Shown here in pieces: positions 1 to 6,909 of a DNA stretch of 10,024 nucleotides. The stretch is from UBA4582 sp047630175 (lineage in GTDB: Bacteria; Pseudomonadota; Gammaproteobacteria; Pseudomonadales; Azotimanducaceae): NCBI GenBank assembly GCA_047630175.1, contig JBLHVI010000106.1, positions 1 through 10,024 on the forward strand, read 5' to 3'. Position 1 is the first letter of the stretch. Every line of letters starts with the position of its first letter. Under the pieces are notes generated by a model that was not told the origin of the DNA, made no database searches, and worked only from the letters and a program-made list of their open reading frames with translations. Made by a program: the position numbers and the translations under genes.

Positions 1-105
1 GCTGGTGGCAATGTATCAGACTCACTGCTATCCTTCGATGCCTTTAATCGCGCTCAATCTTGGGCCGACATCACTAATTTAAGGAATTGCGGCAATGATG
101 AATGA
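1..105 (+). other. Upstream flank, possible 3' end of a gene
   Basis: Frame 1 is open from the window edge to a TGA at 103-105, which would overlap the ClpP start by 11 bases. Frame 2 is open to a TAA at 80-82, just before the ClpP ribosome binding site. Either could be the tail of an upstream gene, but neither short peptide (34 and 26 residues) has a motif I recognise. The stretch may equally be non-coding leader. I see no convincing sigma-70 promoter in it, so the ClpP promoter may lie further upstream. Confidence 0.2.
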
Positions 106-676
106 CGAATCAAAGGACGTAAAACTACCTTCTTTGAACTTTTTGGACGAGAAATTGTTCAAGTCCCGATCAATCTCAATTTTCGGTCAGATAAACGAAC
201 GCATAGCACGCTCAGTCACTGAGCAACTGCTGGCACTGTCGGGCGAAAGTGATGATCCCATCACTATCTACATTAGCTCTCCGGGCGGCCATGTTGAGTC
301 TGGCGACGTTATCTATGACATGATCAAGTTCATTCGCCCGGTTGTACGCGTAGTCGGTACCGGCTGGGTGGCCAGCGCCGCCACAACGATCTATCTCGCT
401 GCTGCCAAGGAAAATCGGTTTTCCTTGCCTAACACGCGTTATCTCGTACATCAGCCCTCCGGCGGCTCACAGGGCAGCGCATCAGATATCAGCATTGCGG
501 CAAAACAAATCATGAAAACAAAGCAGCGCATCAACAAACTTATCAGCGACGAAACCGGTCGTGCTCTGGAGCAAGTCGAAAAAGACACTGACCGCGATTA
601 CTGGATGTCAGTAGACGAGGCGATCGAATACGGTATTGTCACCAAAGTCGTTAAATCAATCGCCGAGATCGGCTAG
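95..676 (+). CDS. ClpP-type ATP-dependent protease proteolytic subunit (ClpP2-like paralogue)
   Basis: This is a cytoplasmic serine peptidase subunit of the ClpP family. These proteins form heptameric rings that degrade unfolded chains delivered by a Clp ATPase. The catalytic triad is visible as Ser94 (in GWVASAAT), His119 (in RYLVHQP) and Asp168 (in DTDRDYW). The spacings of 25 and 49 residues equal those of the E. coli enzyme (Ser97/His122/Asp171). The oxyanion-region ISSPGG (61-65) and handle-helix segment (123-150) are also present. The length, 193 residues, is normal. The N-terminus has no recognisable propeptide or canonical axial-loop sequence. AAGGAA at 81-86 lies 8 bases before ATG 95; a second ATG at 98 is possible. 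No clpX, clpA or tig gene is adjacent, so this is probably a second ClpP paralogue rather than the housekeeping clpP. Family assignment is firm; the partner ATPase and substrates are unknown. Confidence 0.93.
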   Translation: MMNDESKDVKLPSLNFLDEKLFKSRSISIFGQINERIARSVTEQLLALSGESDDPITIYISSPGGHVESGDVIYDMIKFIRPVVRVVGTGWVASAATTIYLAAAKENRFSLPNTRYLVHQPSGGSQGSASDISIAAKQIMKTKQRINKLISDETGRALEQVEKDTDRDYWMSVDEAIEYGIVTKVVKSIAEIG

Positions 677-690
677 CCACCCATTTCGCG

Positions 691-721
691 GTCCAGCTAC
701 CAGACTAACTGGTAGCTGGAC
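691..721. terminator. Perfect 13-bp stem-loop between convergent genes (probable bidirectional terminator)
   Basis: GTCCAGCTACCAG (691-703) and its exact reverse complement (709-721) flank a 5-base loop, ACTAA. It sits 14 bases after the ClpP stop and 30 bases past the stop of the convergent gene on the minus strand, where a shared terminator is expected. Neither side has a run of T residues, so it is not a textbook intrinsic terminator. It may act with Rho, as an mRNA 3'-end stabiliser, or both. Confidence 0.6.
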
Positions 722-751
722 ACTAGTGGTCGAACGTCGCAGCTTGGTTTG

Positions 752-1297
752 TTAGAAAGCTACCGCGACGGGCGCCCAAGATTGCGGGTCACCGCGAAAC
801 CCCGGCAATACGCCCTCCAGCCAGGTTGGCGTGACTTTGAGCAAGACATAATCCCTCGGAAAGTCCGGATACAAACTTGCGCTGTCAACCTCACGACGCA
901 TCCGCTGCTTGGTTGGGATATCCTCAACCACCTCACCCTGCCCCATTATCGACAGATAGCTCTTCTTATCGGGATCCCAGTAGTAGAGTGTGACCGATGG
1001 GTTCGTGCGAATTTGCGCGACCTTACGCGTCGACGGCCGTGTCGCAATCCATATCGTTAAATCATCTTCAGGCGCAAACGCGTCCACCACCCGCGAGCGA
1101 GGCTGTCCCTGCGCATCAACTGTAATCAGTGCAGCGTATCGAACTCTCGCGATGAGTGCCGTGGCCTCGGCCAGAATTTGGGCGCGATTGGGCGCTGACT
1201 TAACCGCCTGCTCTGCCGCATAGACCTGAGGCAGGCTCGATAAAAGCCAGCAGAGCGCGCTCACTAGCACGCGCCTCACTTGCAATGAATAGCTCAT
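752..1297 (-). CDS. Exported pyridoxamine 5'-phosphate oxidase-fold protein (general stress protein 26-like)
   Basis: The 181-residue product has an N-terminal signal peptide (about 1-27, cleavage likely after VYA) followed by a PNPOx-like split beta-barrel domain (about 39-165). The domain is marked by AALITVDAQGQPRSRVVD and IWIATRPSTRKVAQIRTNPSVTLYYWD, the pattern of GS26-like proteins that bind FMN or a related flavin. The exact reaction is unknown. I chose ATG 1297 because AAGAGGT (1304-1310, minus strand) lies 6 bases before it; an in-frame ATG at 1318 would add seven residues upstream of the signal peptide and has no such site. The signal contains an Arg-Arg pair (residues 8-9) followed by V-L-V, loosely like a twin-arginine signal. 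Export is unusual because most PNPOx-fold relatives are cytoplasmic. The gene is divergent from the TetR-RND operon and may share its control. Confidence 0.85.
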   Translation of the reverse strand: MSYSLQVRRVLVSALCWLLSSLPQVYAAEQAVKSAPNRAQILAEATALIARVRYAALITVDAQGQPRSRVVDAFAPEDDLTIWIATRPSTRKVAQIRTNPSVTLYYWDPDKKSYLSIMGQGEVVEDIPTKQRMRREVDSASLYPDFPRDYVLLKVTPTWLEGVLPGFRGDPQSWAPVAVAF

Positions 1298-1343
1298 TAG
1301 CTTACCTCTTAGAATCAAAGCTTGGAAAAACGGCTATCATAAT

Positions 1344-1357
1344 CCTTGCCAGCAAGG
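1344..1357. promoter_or_regulatory. 14-bp inverted repeat upstream of the exported oxidase-fold gene
   Basis: CCTTGC and GCAAGG flank a CA pair, 47 bases upstream of the minus-strand start at 1297. A TATGAT hexamer on the minus strand lies a few bases downstream and could be a -10 box, although no good -35 matches it. The repeat could be an operator for this gene, but so short a palindrome could also occur by chance. Confidence 0.25.
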
Positions 1358-1383
1358 TTTTCGATCCGCATTAACACAGTGAC

Positions 1384-1412
1384 TCGAAACATAGTCTTTC
1401 GAAACGCGTTTT
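1384..1412. promoter_or_regulatory. Compound inverted repeats with AAACG half-sites (candidate TetR operator)
   Basis: AAACGCGTTT at 1402-1411 is a perfect 10-bp palindrome within GAAAC-GC-GTTTT. It overlaps a second inverted repeat in which TCGAAA (1384-1389) pairs with TTTCGA (1397-1402). PsrA-type TetR regulators are known to bind C/G-AAAC-N2-4-GTTT-G/C, which this closely resembles, and the adjacent regulator is PsrA-like. The site lies between the divergent genes and could serve either one. Binding is inferred. Confidence 0.4.
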
Positions 1413-1439
1413 CAGTGTCGTAGAGCGGCGCGCGCTGAG

Positions 1440-1468
1440 TTGCAAAACGCGTCACATTCCTCTATCTT
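1440..1468 (+). promoter_or_regulatory. Candidate sigma-70 promoter of the TetR-RND operon
   Basis: TTGCAA (1440-1445) and TATCTT (1463-1468) are separated by 17 bases; each matches the consensus at 4 of 6 positions. Transcription would begin near 1475, giving a leader of about 30 bases. This placement argues that the in-frame TTG at 1440 is part of a -35 box and not a start codon. A half-palindrome AAACGCGT (1445-1452) lies inside the spacer. Confidence 0.4.
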
Positions 1469-1479
1469 CCGCTTAACTC

Positions 1480-1491
1480 AAACGTTCGTTT
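1480..1491. promoter_or_regulatory. Candidate TetR operator AAACG-TT-CGTTT
   Basis: AAACG and CGTTT form a perfect inverted repeat around TT. It ends 14 bases before the regulator's ATG and would lie just downstream of the predicted transcription start. Short AAACG/CGTTT dyads are common TetR-family operators, and the sequence also fits CAAAC-N4-GTTT of the PsrA class. The likely role is autorepression of the operon. This is inferred from sequence and position only. Confidence 0.5.
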
Positions 1492-1505
1492 TAAAAGAGC
1501 CGACC

Positions 1506-2174
1506 ATGTCTTCTGATCTTCCCCTCTGCAAAACCACGGACAATACTCGAGCACGCATTATGCTCGCCGCCGAAACCCTGTTTGCAGAACAGGGTTATGC
1601 GGCCACATCCGTACGAGCTATCGCCGCAGCTGCCGGTGTTAACTTAGCCGCCGCGCACTATCATTTCGGGTCCAAACAAGGCTTGCTGGTTGAAGTTATC
1701 CATGAACGGGTCACTCCCATCAATAGCTGCCGGTTGCTGGCTTTGAACGAACTAGAGAGCCAGCCCGGTGAGCTAGATGTTAACGCCATTATGACCGCGT
1801 TTTTTGCGCCTTTTATAAATGGCGCGTTAAAAGATGGCCTCCCACGTGTCATGGCACGTGTCTTTGGCGAGCCCAACGAAATAATTCGACCGATCTTAGA
1901 GAAAGAATTTTTACCGGTCACTCAACGTTTTATTAGTGCTTTACAAGTTGCTCTGCCGGCGCTCCGCAGTGATGACCTGGCTTGGCGCTTCCACTTTGTG
2001 GTGGGCGCTATGCTGCACCTCGTTATGTTTTCAGAGCCCCTAGGCGGCATCCCTAGCGCACAGAGTCCAAACAACGCGAACAGACAACCAGTTTCCGATG
2101 CCTTCCAGCATTTACATGCCTTTGTTGTTGCCGGCCTGCTCGGTGACGAACAAACTTTGCGCAGGAGTTCATAA
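1506..2174 (+). CDS. TetR/AcrR-family regulator with PsrA-like C-terminal domain
   Basis: A DNA-binding repressor of 222 residues and the first gene of the efflux operon. The N-terminal TetR helix-turn-helix spans about 14-65; its core (34-54) contains TSVRAIAAAAGVNLAAAHYHFGS, followed by the usual K57. The AGVNLAA-x-x-YHFGSK pattern and the C-terminal WRFHFVVGAMLH (160-171) resemble PsrA, a fatty-acid-responsive regulator of Pseudomonas, so a hydrophobic ligand is plausible but unproven. ATG 1506 is preferred over an in-frame TTG at 1440 because AAGAG (1495-1499) sits 6 bases before it and the TTG falls in a probable promoter. The adaptor gene starts 1 base after the stop codon, so the two genes are probably translationally coupled. 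Likely role: repressor of its own operon through the AAACG repeats upstream. Confidence 0.9.
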   Translation: MSSDLPLCKTTDNTRARIMLAAETLFAEQGYAATSVRAIAAAAGVNLAAAHYHFGSKQGLLVEVIHERVTPINSCRLLALNELESQPGELDVNAIMTAFFAPFINGALKDGLPRVMARVFGEPNEIIRPILEKEFLPVTQRFISALQVALPALRSDDLAWRFHFVVGAMLHLVMFSEPLGGIPSAQSPNNANRQPVSDAFQHLHAFVVAGLLGDEQTLRRSS

Positions 2175-2175
2175 A

Positions 2176-3375
2176 GTGAAACAACTTTTATTGCCGATAG
2201 CCATTTTAATTGCTGGCTTCGGCCTTGCCGGAGTAATCCTCGCTACCGGACCTACGTTGACGTCAAAACCCGCTGAGATTCTGGCGCCACTCGTACGCAC
2301 CAGCATCATCAAGCCTCAACAAGTGCAACTCGGCGCAAACACTCATGGCAGCGTCAGCCCTCGAACAGAGAGTGAAGTAGTACCCGAGGTCGCCGGTCGG
2401 GTTATTCACGTCAACCCTGACTTTGTTTCTGGTGGCTTCTTCAAGGCGGGTGAAGAATTGCTGCGTATTGATCCACTCGACTCTGAAGTGGCACTTGAGC
2501 AAGCCAAAGCTAATCTTGCACGCGCTGAAAGCGATCTAGCTAACGCAAGCAAGGACGCGTCTCGGCAGGACGATTTGGTCAAGCGCAAGCTTGTTAGTAC
2601 CGCCGCTCAAGATGATGCAGGTAATCGCCTACGTATTACCGACGCTAATCTCCGGCAGGCCCGAGCCCAGCTCTCACGTGCCGAACGCGACCTTCTACGA
2701 ACACGCATTGTTGCGCCTTACGACGGACGTGTAAGAACCGAGAGAGTCGATATCGGTCAATTCGTAAGCCGTGGCACAGCCATTGCCAGTATTTATGCTA
2801 CCGACTACGCGGAGGTAAGACTGCCTATCCACGATGAAGAGCTTGCGTTTCTCAATTTGCCGCTAGGGCCTAATCCGTTACCCGCAAACACGGGTGCTGA
2901 GGTGACACTCAGCGCCCGTTTTGGTGGTGCCGACCACCAATGGCAGGCAAAGGTTGTGCGTACTGAGGGTGAACTCGACCCCAAAACCCGGATGGTTACC
3001 GTTGTTGCCCGAGTCGACAGACCCTACAAAATCGTTGGCGACAAACCGCCATTGGCCGTCGGACTGTTCGTTGACGCACGTATCCATGGCAAAATAGCTG
3101 ACAATATTTCGATCATTCCTCGCGCTGCACTGCACCAGAACAACCAAGTGCTCGTGGTCGACGTGGATGATAAATTGCACTTTCAGGATGTTACCATCCT
3201 GCGTATTATCGATGATCAGGCCTATATCAGCGCGGGCCTTAACGCCGGCGATCGTTTGTGCATATCGGTGCTTGATAACCCCCTTGAAGGTATGAGCGTC
3301 CGTACACAGGCTATTAATCCCGCCGCTAAGCTAAGCCAATCTGCTGTCACTAACGATCTAGTGAAACCATCATGA
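2176..3375 (+). CDS. RND efflux periplasmic adaptor (membrane fusion protein, HlyD/AcrA type)
   Basis: This 399-residue adaptor links an inner-membrane RND pump to an outer-membrane channel. An N-terminal hydrophobic segment (about 3-24) with no lipobox cysteine suggests a membrane anchor or uncleaved signal. The usual order of parts follows: first lipoyl half (VVPEVAGRVIHVN, 68-80), helical hairpin rich in Ala/Arg/Glu (about 101-175), second lipoyl half (TRIVAPYDGRVRTERVDIGQFV, about 176-198), beta-barrel (about 210-305) and membrane-proximal domain (about 310-380). I chose GTG 2176 because AGGAG (2163-2167) lies 8 bases upstream and the hydrophobic segment begins there. An in-frame ATG at 2098 would overlap the TetR gene by 77 bases and add a tail with no function I can see. 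The gene overlaps the permease by ATGA. No outer-membrane factor gene is nearby. Confidence 0.92.
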   Translation: MKQLLLPIAILIAGFGLAGVILATGPTLTSKPAEILAPLVRTSIIKPQQVQLGANTHGSVSPRTESEVVPEVAGRVIHVNPDFVSGGFFKAGEELLRIDPLDSEVALEQAKANLARAESDLANASKDASRQDDLVKRKLVSTAAQDDAGNRLRITDANLRQARAQLSRAERDLLRTRIVAPYDGRVRTERVDIGQFVSRGTAIASIYATDYAEVRLPIHDEELAFLNLPLGPNPLPANTGAEVTLSARFGGADHQWQAKVVRTEGELDPKTRMVTVVARVDRPYKIVGDKPPLAVGLFVDARIHGKIADNISIIPRAALHQNNQVLVVDVDDKLHFQDVTILRIIDDQAYISAGLNAGDRLCISVLDNPLEGMSVRTQAINPAAKLSQSAVTNDLVKPS

Positions 3376-6300
3376 AGGGCCCCATCGCTTGGTTTGCCAG
3401 CAACCATGTCGCCGCGACCTTACTGCTCTGCCTGATCGTGCTGTCAGGTCTGGTGGCAGTCGTTGCCATGCCGCAAAAGTCTTTTCCAGATCTGGAAGTG
3501 CCCATCATTTCTATCACCGTGCCTTACTTGGGAGCCGCACCCCAGGAAGTTGAGCAAGGTGTTTGTATTCGCATTGAAGAAGAGCTGGAAGGTATTGAAG
3601 GCGTCAAGCAGATTCGCTCGAACGCCAACGAGGGCTTATGCACCGTTTCTGTCGAACTATTTGATGATACTGACCGTTCAAAGGCGTTAGACGATGTCAG
3701 CAACCGCATCGACGCCATCGATACCTTTCCCACCGAGACCGAGAAACCTATCGTTAACCTCGTGACTGTCATACGCGCGGTGCTCGATATCGCAGTAACG
3801 GGTCCTACGGACGAGCGCACATTGAAGGTGGTTGGTCAGCAAGTCCGTGACGATATGGCTAAGCTTCCTGGCGTGACGCAGGTAGAACTACGTAATACGC
3901 GCCCTTATGAGGTGTCTATCGAGGTCTCAGAGACTTCCTTGCGGCGCCACGGCCTAAGCTTTGATGATGTTGCTCAAGCGGTACGAACACGCTCTCTCGA
4001 TTTACCGGGAGGATCAATCAAAACCGGGAGCGGCGAGATTTTATTGCGTGCCATGGGTCAGGCTTATTGGGGAGAGGAATATGAAGATCTAGTCTTGCGT
4101 ACCCAGCCAGATGGCACACGTTTGTACCTCAAGGATGTTGCCACTGTTGTCGATGGTTTCGCTGACACGGACCAAATGCTGCGTTTCGATGGCAAGCCAG
4201 CAGCGCTGATTCGCGTTTCTCGTATTGGCAGCCAGGACATTATGGACATCACTAAAGTGGTTCGAGGTTATCTCGCCACGTCTGCCAGCCGCATACCCGA
4301 AGGTGTCACACTAACCGTCTGGAATGACGGTTCAAGGTTGCTCCAAGATCGACTCGAAACACTTCTCAACAGTGCCCGCCAAGGATTTTTAATGGTACTG
4401 ATTCTGCTCGCTTTGTTCCTACAGCCGCGGCTGGCTTTCTGGGTCAGCGTGGGTGTCCCGGTGGCTTTTCTCGGCGCTATCTTTGCTACTTTTGTCCTTG
4501 GCCTCTCCATCGACGTCATCTCTTTGTTTGGCTTTATTTTAGTACTCGGAATATTGGTGGATGACGCCATTGTTGTTGGTGAAAACGTTCACGCGAACCA
4601 ACAACGTCTCGGCGACCCTATGAAGGGTGCCATCGTCGGCACCCAACAAGTCTCAATACCCGTTATCTTTGGCGTCCTAACGACGATAGCCACTTTCACG
4701 CCCTTGCTGCTGGGACCTGGGACCTTTGGGCAGATATTCGGTGTAATCGCCACCGTGGTGATGTGCTGCCTGACTTTTTCATTGATCGAATCACAGCTCA
4801 TTCTGCCGTCGCACCTGAGCAGCGGTGAATCCAATTCAGCCACCAAAAACATCAGCTTGCTGCTGCTGCCGATTGTTGGCATTACTTTACTTGAGTTCGC
4901 ATGGGATTGGCGCAGCTATATCGCCTTGGCAATAGCGAGCCTAACGGTGATGTATCTTCTTTACCTCGTTGGACTGCTGACACGCAGCGCTAATCGACTG
5001 GTCGAACTGCAGGAACACTTCTCGGGCAGCGTTGAGACATTGATCAATACACGTTTTCGGCGCTTGGTTGAACGCGCAGTGAAATTTCGCTATGTCACAG
5101 CAGCTATCGCCATCGCCGCTTTTATGTCGGCAATCGCTATCGTCGGCAGTGGCCGGCTACCGTTCAGTTTTTTCCCACCCCTAGATTCAGACCAATCCAT
5201 TGCTCAATTAAGTATGCCGCTGGGAACGCCTGCGTCAATCACCAACGCAGCGGTGTTGCATCTTGAGCGCACGGCTCAACAACTCGCCGCGACCCTCGCT
5301 GAGGAATACCCTGACAACCCGCCGGTCACCCATGTCTTGTCCGCGGTCGGCAGTCAACCCAGCAGCTCAAGCGGCGGCGGTCCTGGCAGCAGTGGAAGTG
5401 TTGCTAGCGGCGGTTATCTCGGTGAAGTCACCCTGCAGCTGGTGCCCAGCCAAGAGCGGCTGGTCAGCACGCGAGAGGTCACTAATCGCTGGCGCGACCT
5501 AGCCGGTCCTATCGCCGATGCCGTTGAACTTAAGTTCACCTCGTCACTTTTCACGGCAGGCAATGCCATCGATGTTCAACTGGAAGGTGACAATGTTGAT
5601 GAGCTCAAAGAAATTGCCACACAGCTGCGCGGTAAACTCGCCGAGTATCCCGGCGTCATTGATATAACCGACTCATTTCGTTCCGGTAAACAGGAAATTA
5701 AACTGGCAATTTTGCCATCTGGCGAAGCATTAGGGCTAACACTCTCGCAGTTGGCAAGACAGGTACGTCAAGCATTCTACGGCGAGGAAGCACAGCGTAT
5801 TCAACGCGGGCGGGATGACGTGCGAGTCATGGTGCGCTATACCAAAAATGAACGCCAATCATTAAGCGCGTTAAAGAATATGCGTATTCGTACGGCTGAC
5901 GGTTCTGAAGTGCCGTTCCAGACGGTCGCAACAGCTGAACTCGGCCAAGGGTTTTCGACAATTCGGCGCTCTGATCGCCAACGTATCGTCAACGTCGTGG
6001 CGGATATTGATCGCAGCCAAATTACCGCAAATGAAGTCATCAGACGTCTAGGCGCCGGACCCATACAAGACATCATGCAGAATTACCCCAGAGTCACCTA
6101 TCGTCTTGAAGGTGAGCAAGCAGAACAAGGCGAGGCAGTGGGTTCGCTGGTGCCTATGTTCGGCATTGCCTTATTCGTGATTTTCGCTTTGCTGGCGGTA
6201 CCTTTAAAGTCCTACAGCCAACCACTGATCATCATGAGCGTTATTCCATTCGCCTTTGCTGGCGCGATGTGGGGCCATCAAATTATGAAATTGGTGGGCC

Positions 6301-6683
6301 AGGTGTCAGGCCTTTCGTTTCCATCGGTCATGGGTTTTATTGCGGCCTCGGGCGTTGTGGTCAACTCCAGCTTAGTGCTGGTCCATAATCTTAATGCACG
6401 GCGTAATGCCGGCGAAGACGTCATGGATGCTGTGATTCACGCTGCCGTGACGCGCTGTAGACCTATCGTACTGACCTCATTGACAACCTTCGCAGGCCTA
6501 CTGCCGCTAATGTTCAACAAGAGCGTGCAGGCACAATTTTTAATACCCATGGCTGTCTCACTGGCCTTCGGCGTGATGTTTGCCACGGTGGTGACACTGC
6601 TGCTTGTGCCCAGTAGTTATATGATCTTTGAGGACCTACACAAGCTGCGCCGACGAACGTCAACGCCGGCACCCAATAGCTGA
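3372..6683 (+). CDS. RND multidrug efflux permease (HAE1/AcrB-type), with an extra hydrophobic hairpin
   Basis: A 1103-residue inner-membrane proton/drug antiporter of the RND superfamily. TM1 is at about 12-32; the first large periplasmic domain follows; TM2-TM6 span about 338-480, including the proton-relay pair Asp397-Asp398 in GILVDDAIVVGEN (AcrB Asp407/408). The second periplasmic domain and TM8-12 follow from about 600. The position of AcrB Lys940 is Asn998 here (GVVVNSSLVLV), while the Arg of the RCRPIVLTS motif is kept. It is about 54 residues longer than E. coli AcrB. The excess fits a segment at 494-536 with two extra hydrophobic stretches between TM6 and TM7. A Ser/Gly-rich loop (664-681) lies in the second periplasmic domain. 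The ATG overlaps the adaptor stop (ATGA), indicating coupling. The substrate cannot be read from the sequence. Confidence 0.94.
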   Translation: MKGPIAWFASNHVAATLLLCLIVLSGLVAVVAMPQKSFPDLEVPIISITVPYLGAAPQEVEQGVCIRIEEELEGIEGVKQIRSNANEGLCTVSVELFDDTDRSKALDDVSNRIDAIDTFPTETEKPIVNLVTVIRAVLDIAVTGPTDERTLKVVGQQVRDDMAKLPGVTQVELRNTRPYEVSIEVSETSLRRHGLSFDDVAQAVRTRSLDLPGGSIKTGSGEILLRAMGQAYWGEEYEDLVLRTQPDGTRLYLKDVATVVDGFADTDQMLRFDGKPAALIRVSRIGSQDIMDITKVVRGYLATSASRIPEGVTLTVWNDGSRLLQDRLETLLNSARQGFLMVLILLALFLQPRLAFWVSVGVPVAFLGAIFATFVLGLSIDVISLFGFILVLGILVDDAIVVGENVHANQQRLGDPMKGAIVGTQQVSIPVIFGVLTTIATFTPLLLGPGTFGQIFGVIATVVMCCLTFSLIESQLILPSHLSSGESNSATKNISLLLLPIVGITLLEFAWDWRSYIALAIASLTVMYLLYLVGLLTRSANRLVELQEHFSGSVETLINTRFRRLVERAVKFRYVTAAIAIAAFMSAIAIVGSGRLPFSFFPPLDSDQSIAQLSMPLGTPASITNAAVLHLERTAQQLAATLAEEYPDNPPVTHVLSAVGSQPSSSSGGGPGSSGSVASGGYLGEVTLQLVPSQERLVSTREVTNRWRDLAGPIADAVELKFTSSLFTAGNAIDVQLEGDNVDELKEIATQLRGKLAEYPGVIDITDSFRSGKQEIKLAILPSGEALGLTLSQLARQVRQAFYGEEAQRIQRGRDDVRVMVRYTKNERQSLSALKNMRIRTADGSEVPFQTVATAELGQGFSTIRRSDRQRIVNVVADIDRSQITANEVIRRLGAGPIQDIMQNYPRVTYRLEGEQAEQGEAVGSLVPMFGIALFVIFALLAVPLKSYSQPLIIMSVIPFAFAGAMWGHQIMKLVGQVSGLSFPSVMGFIAASGVVVNSSLVLVHNLNARRNAGEDVMDAVIHAAVTRCRPIVLTSLTTFAGLLPLMFNKSVQAQFLIPMAVSLAFGVMFATVVTLLLVPSSYMIFEDLHKLRRRTSTPAPNS

Positions 6684-6829
6684 GGTCTGTAGTTTGGAAA
6701 ATCGCAGGTAGACATTCGGCAGTAAGAAACGCTCTGGTGCCAATCCTTGGTGCAGGCCTCATCTTACATTCCTCAATCTCCGTATTGTTTTCGCCTCAAC
6801 ACCTGCACGCCGTAAGACAACTACAGTGG
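6684..6829. other. Intergenic spacer after the RND operon
   Basis: No convincing gene or intrinsic terminator is visible between the permease stop and the promoter ahead of the sigma factor. A short open frame crosses it (6737-6946) but overlaps the sigma gene in another frame and looks like chance. Readthrough from the efflux operon into the sigma gene cannot be excluded. Confidence 0.4.
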
Positions 6830-6858
6830 TTGACACGCTATGCGCTTAACGCTAAAAC
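6830..6858 (+). promoter_or_regulatory. Sigma-70-type promoter of the ECF sigma factor operon
   Basis: A perfect -35 TTGACA (6830-6835) is followed after 17 bases by TAAAAC (6853-6858; 4 of 6 consensus). Transcription would start near 6865, about 45 bases before the ATG. A 10-bp palindrome, CTAGGCCTAG (6879-6888), lies in the leader and might be regulatory or chance. No GGAAC-type ECF promoter is evident, so autoregulation by the sigma factor is not indicated here. Confidence 0.55.
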
Positions 6859-6909
6859 CGAGTACGCATGGGTCGAGTCTAGGCCTAGCCAGCCAACCGG
6901 ACCCCAATC

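Noticed and set aside
749..1060. Plus-strand open frame of 103 codons
   Set aside because: It lies antisense to the exported PNPOx-fold gene, has no ribosome site and its peptide resembles no family; it is a shadow frame.
1440..1505. TTG start at 1440 extending the TetR regulator by 22 residues
   Set aside because: The TTG fits better as part of a -35 box, the added residues have no TetR-family counterpart, and ATG 1506 has its own ribosome binding site.
2098..2175. ATG start at 2098 for the adaptor
   Set aside because: It would overlap the TetR coding region by 77 bases in another frame. GTG 2176 has a strong AGGAG at good spacing and begins directly at the hydrophobic segment.
6879..6888. 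CTAGGCCTAG palindrome in the sigma leader as a firm operator
   Set aside because: Only 10 bp, single copy, with no known regulator linked to it; chance is a fair explanation.
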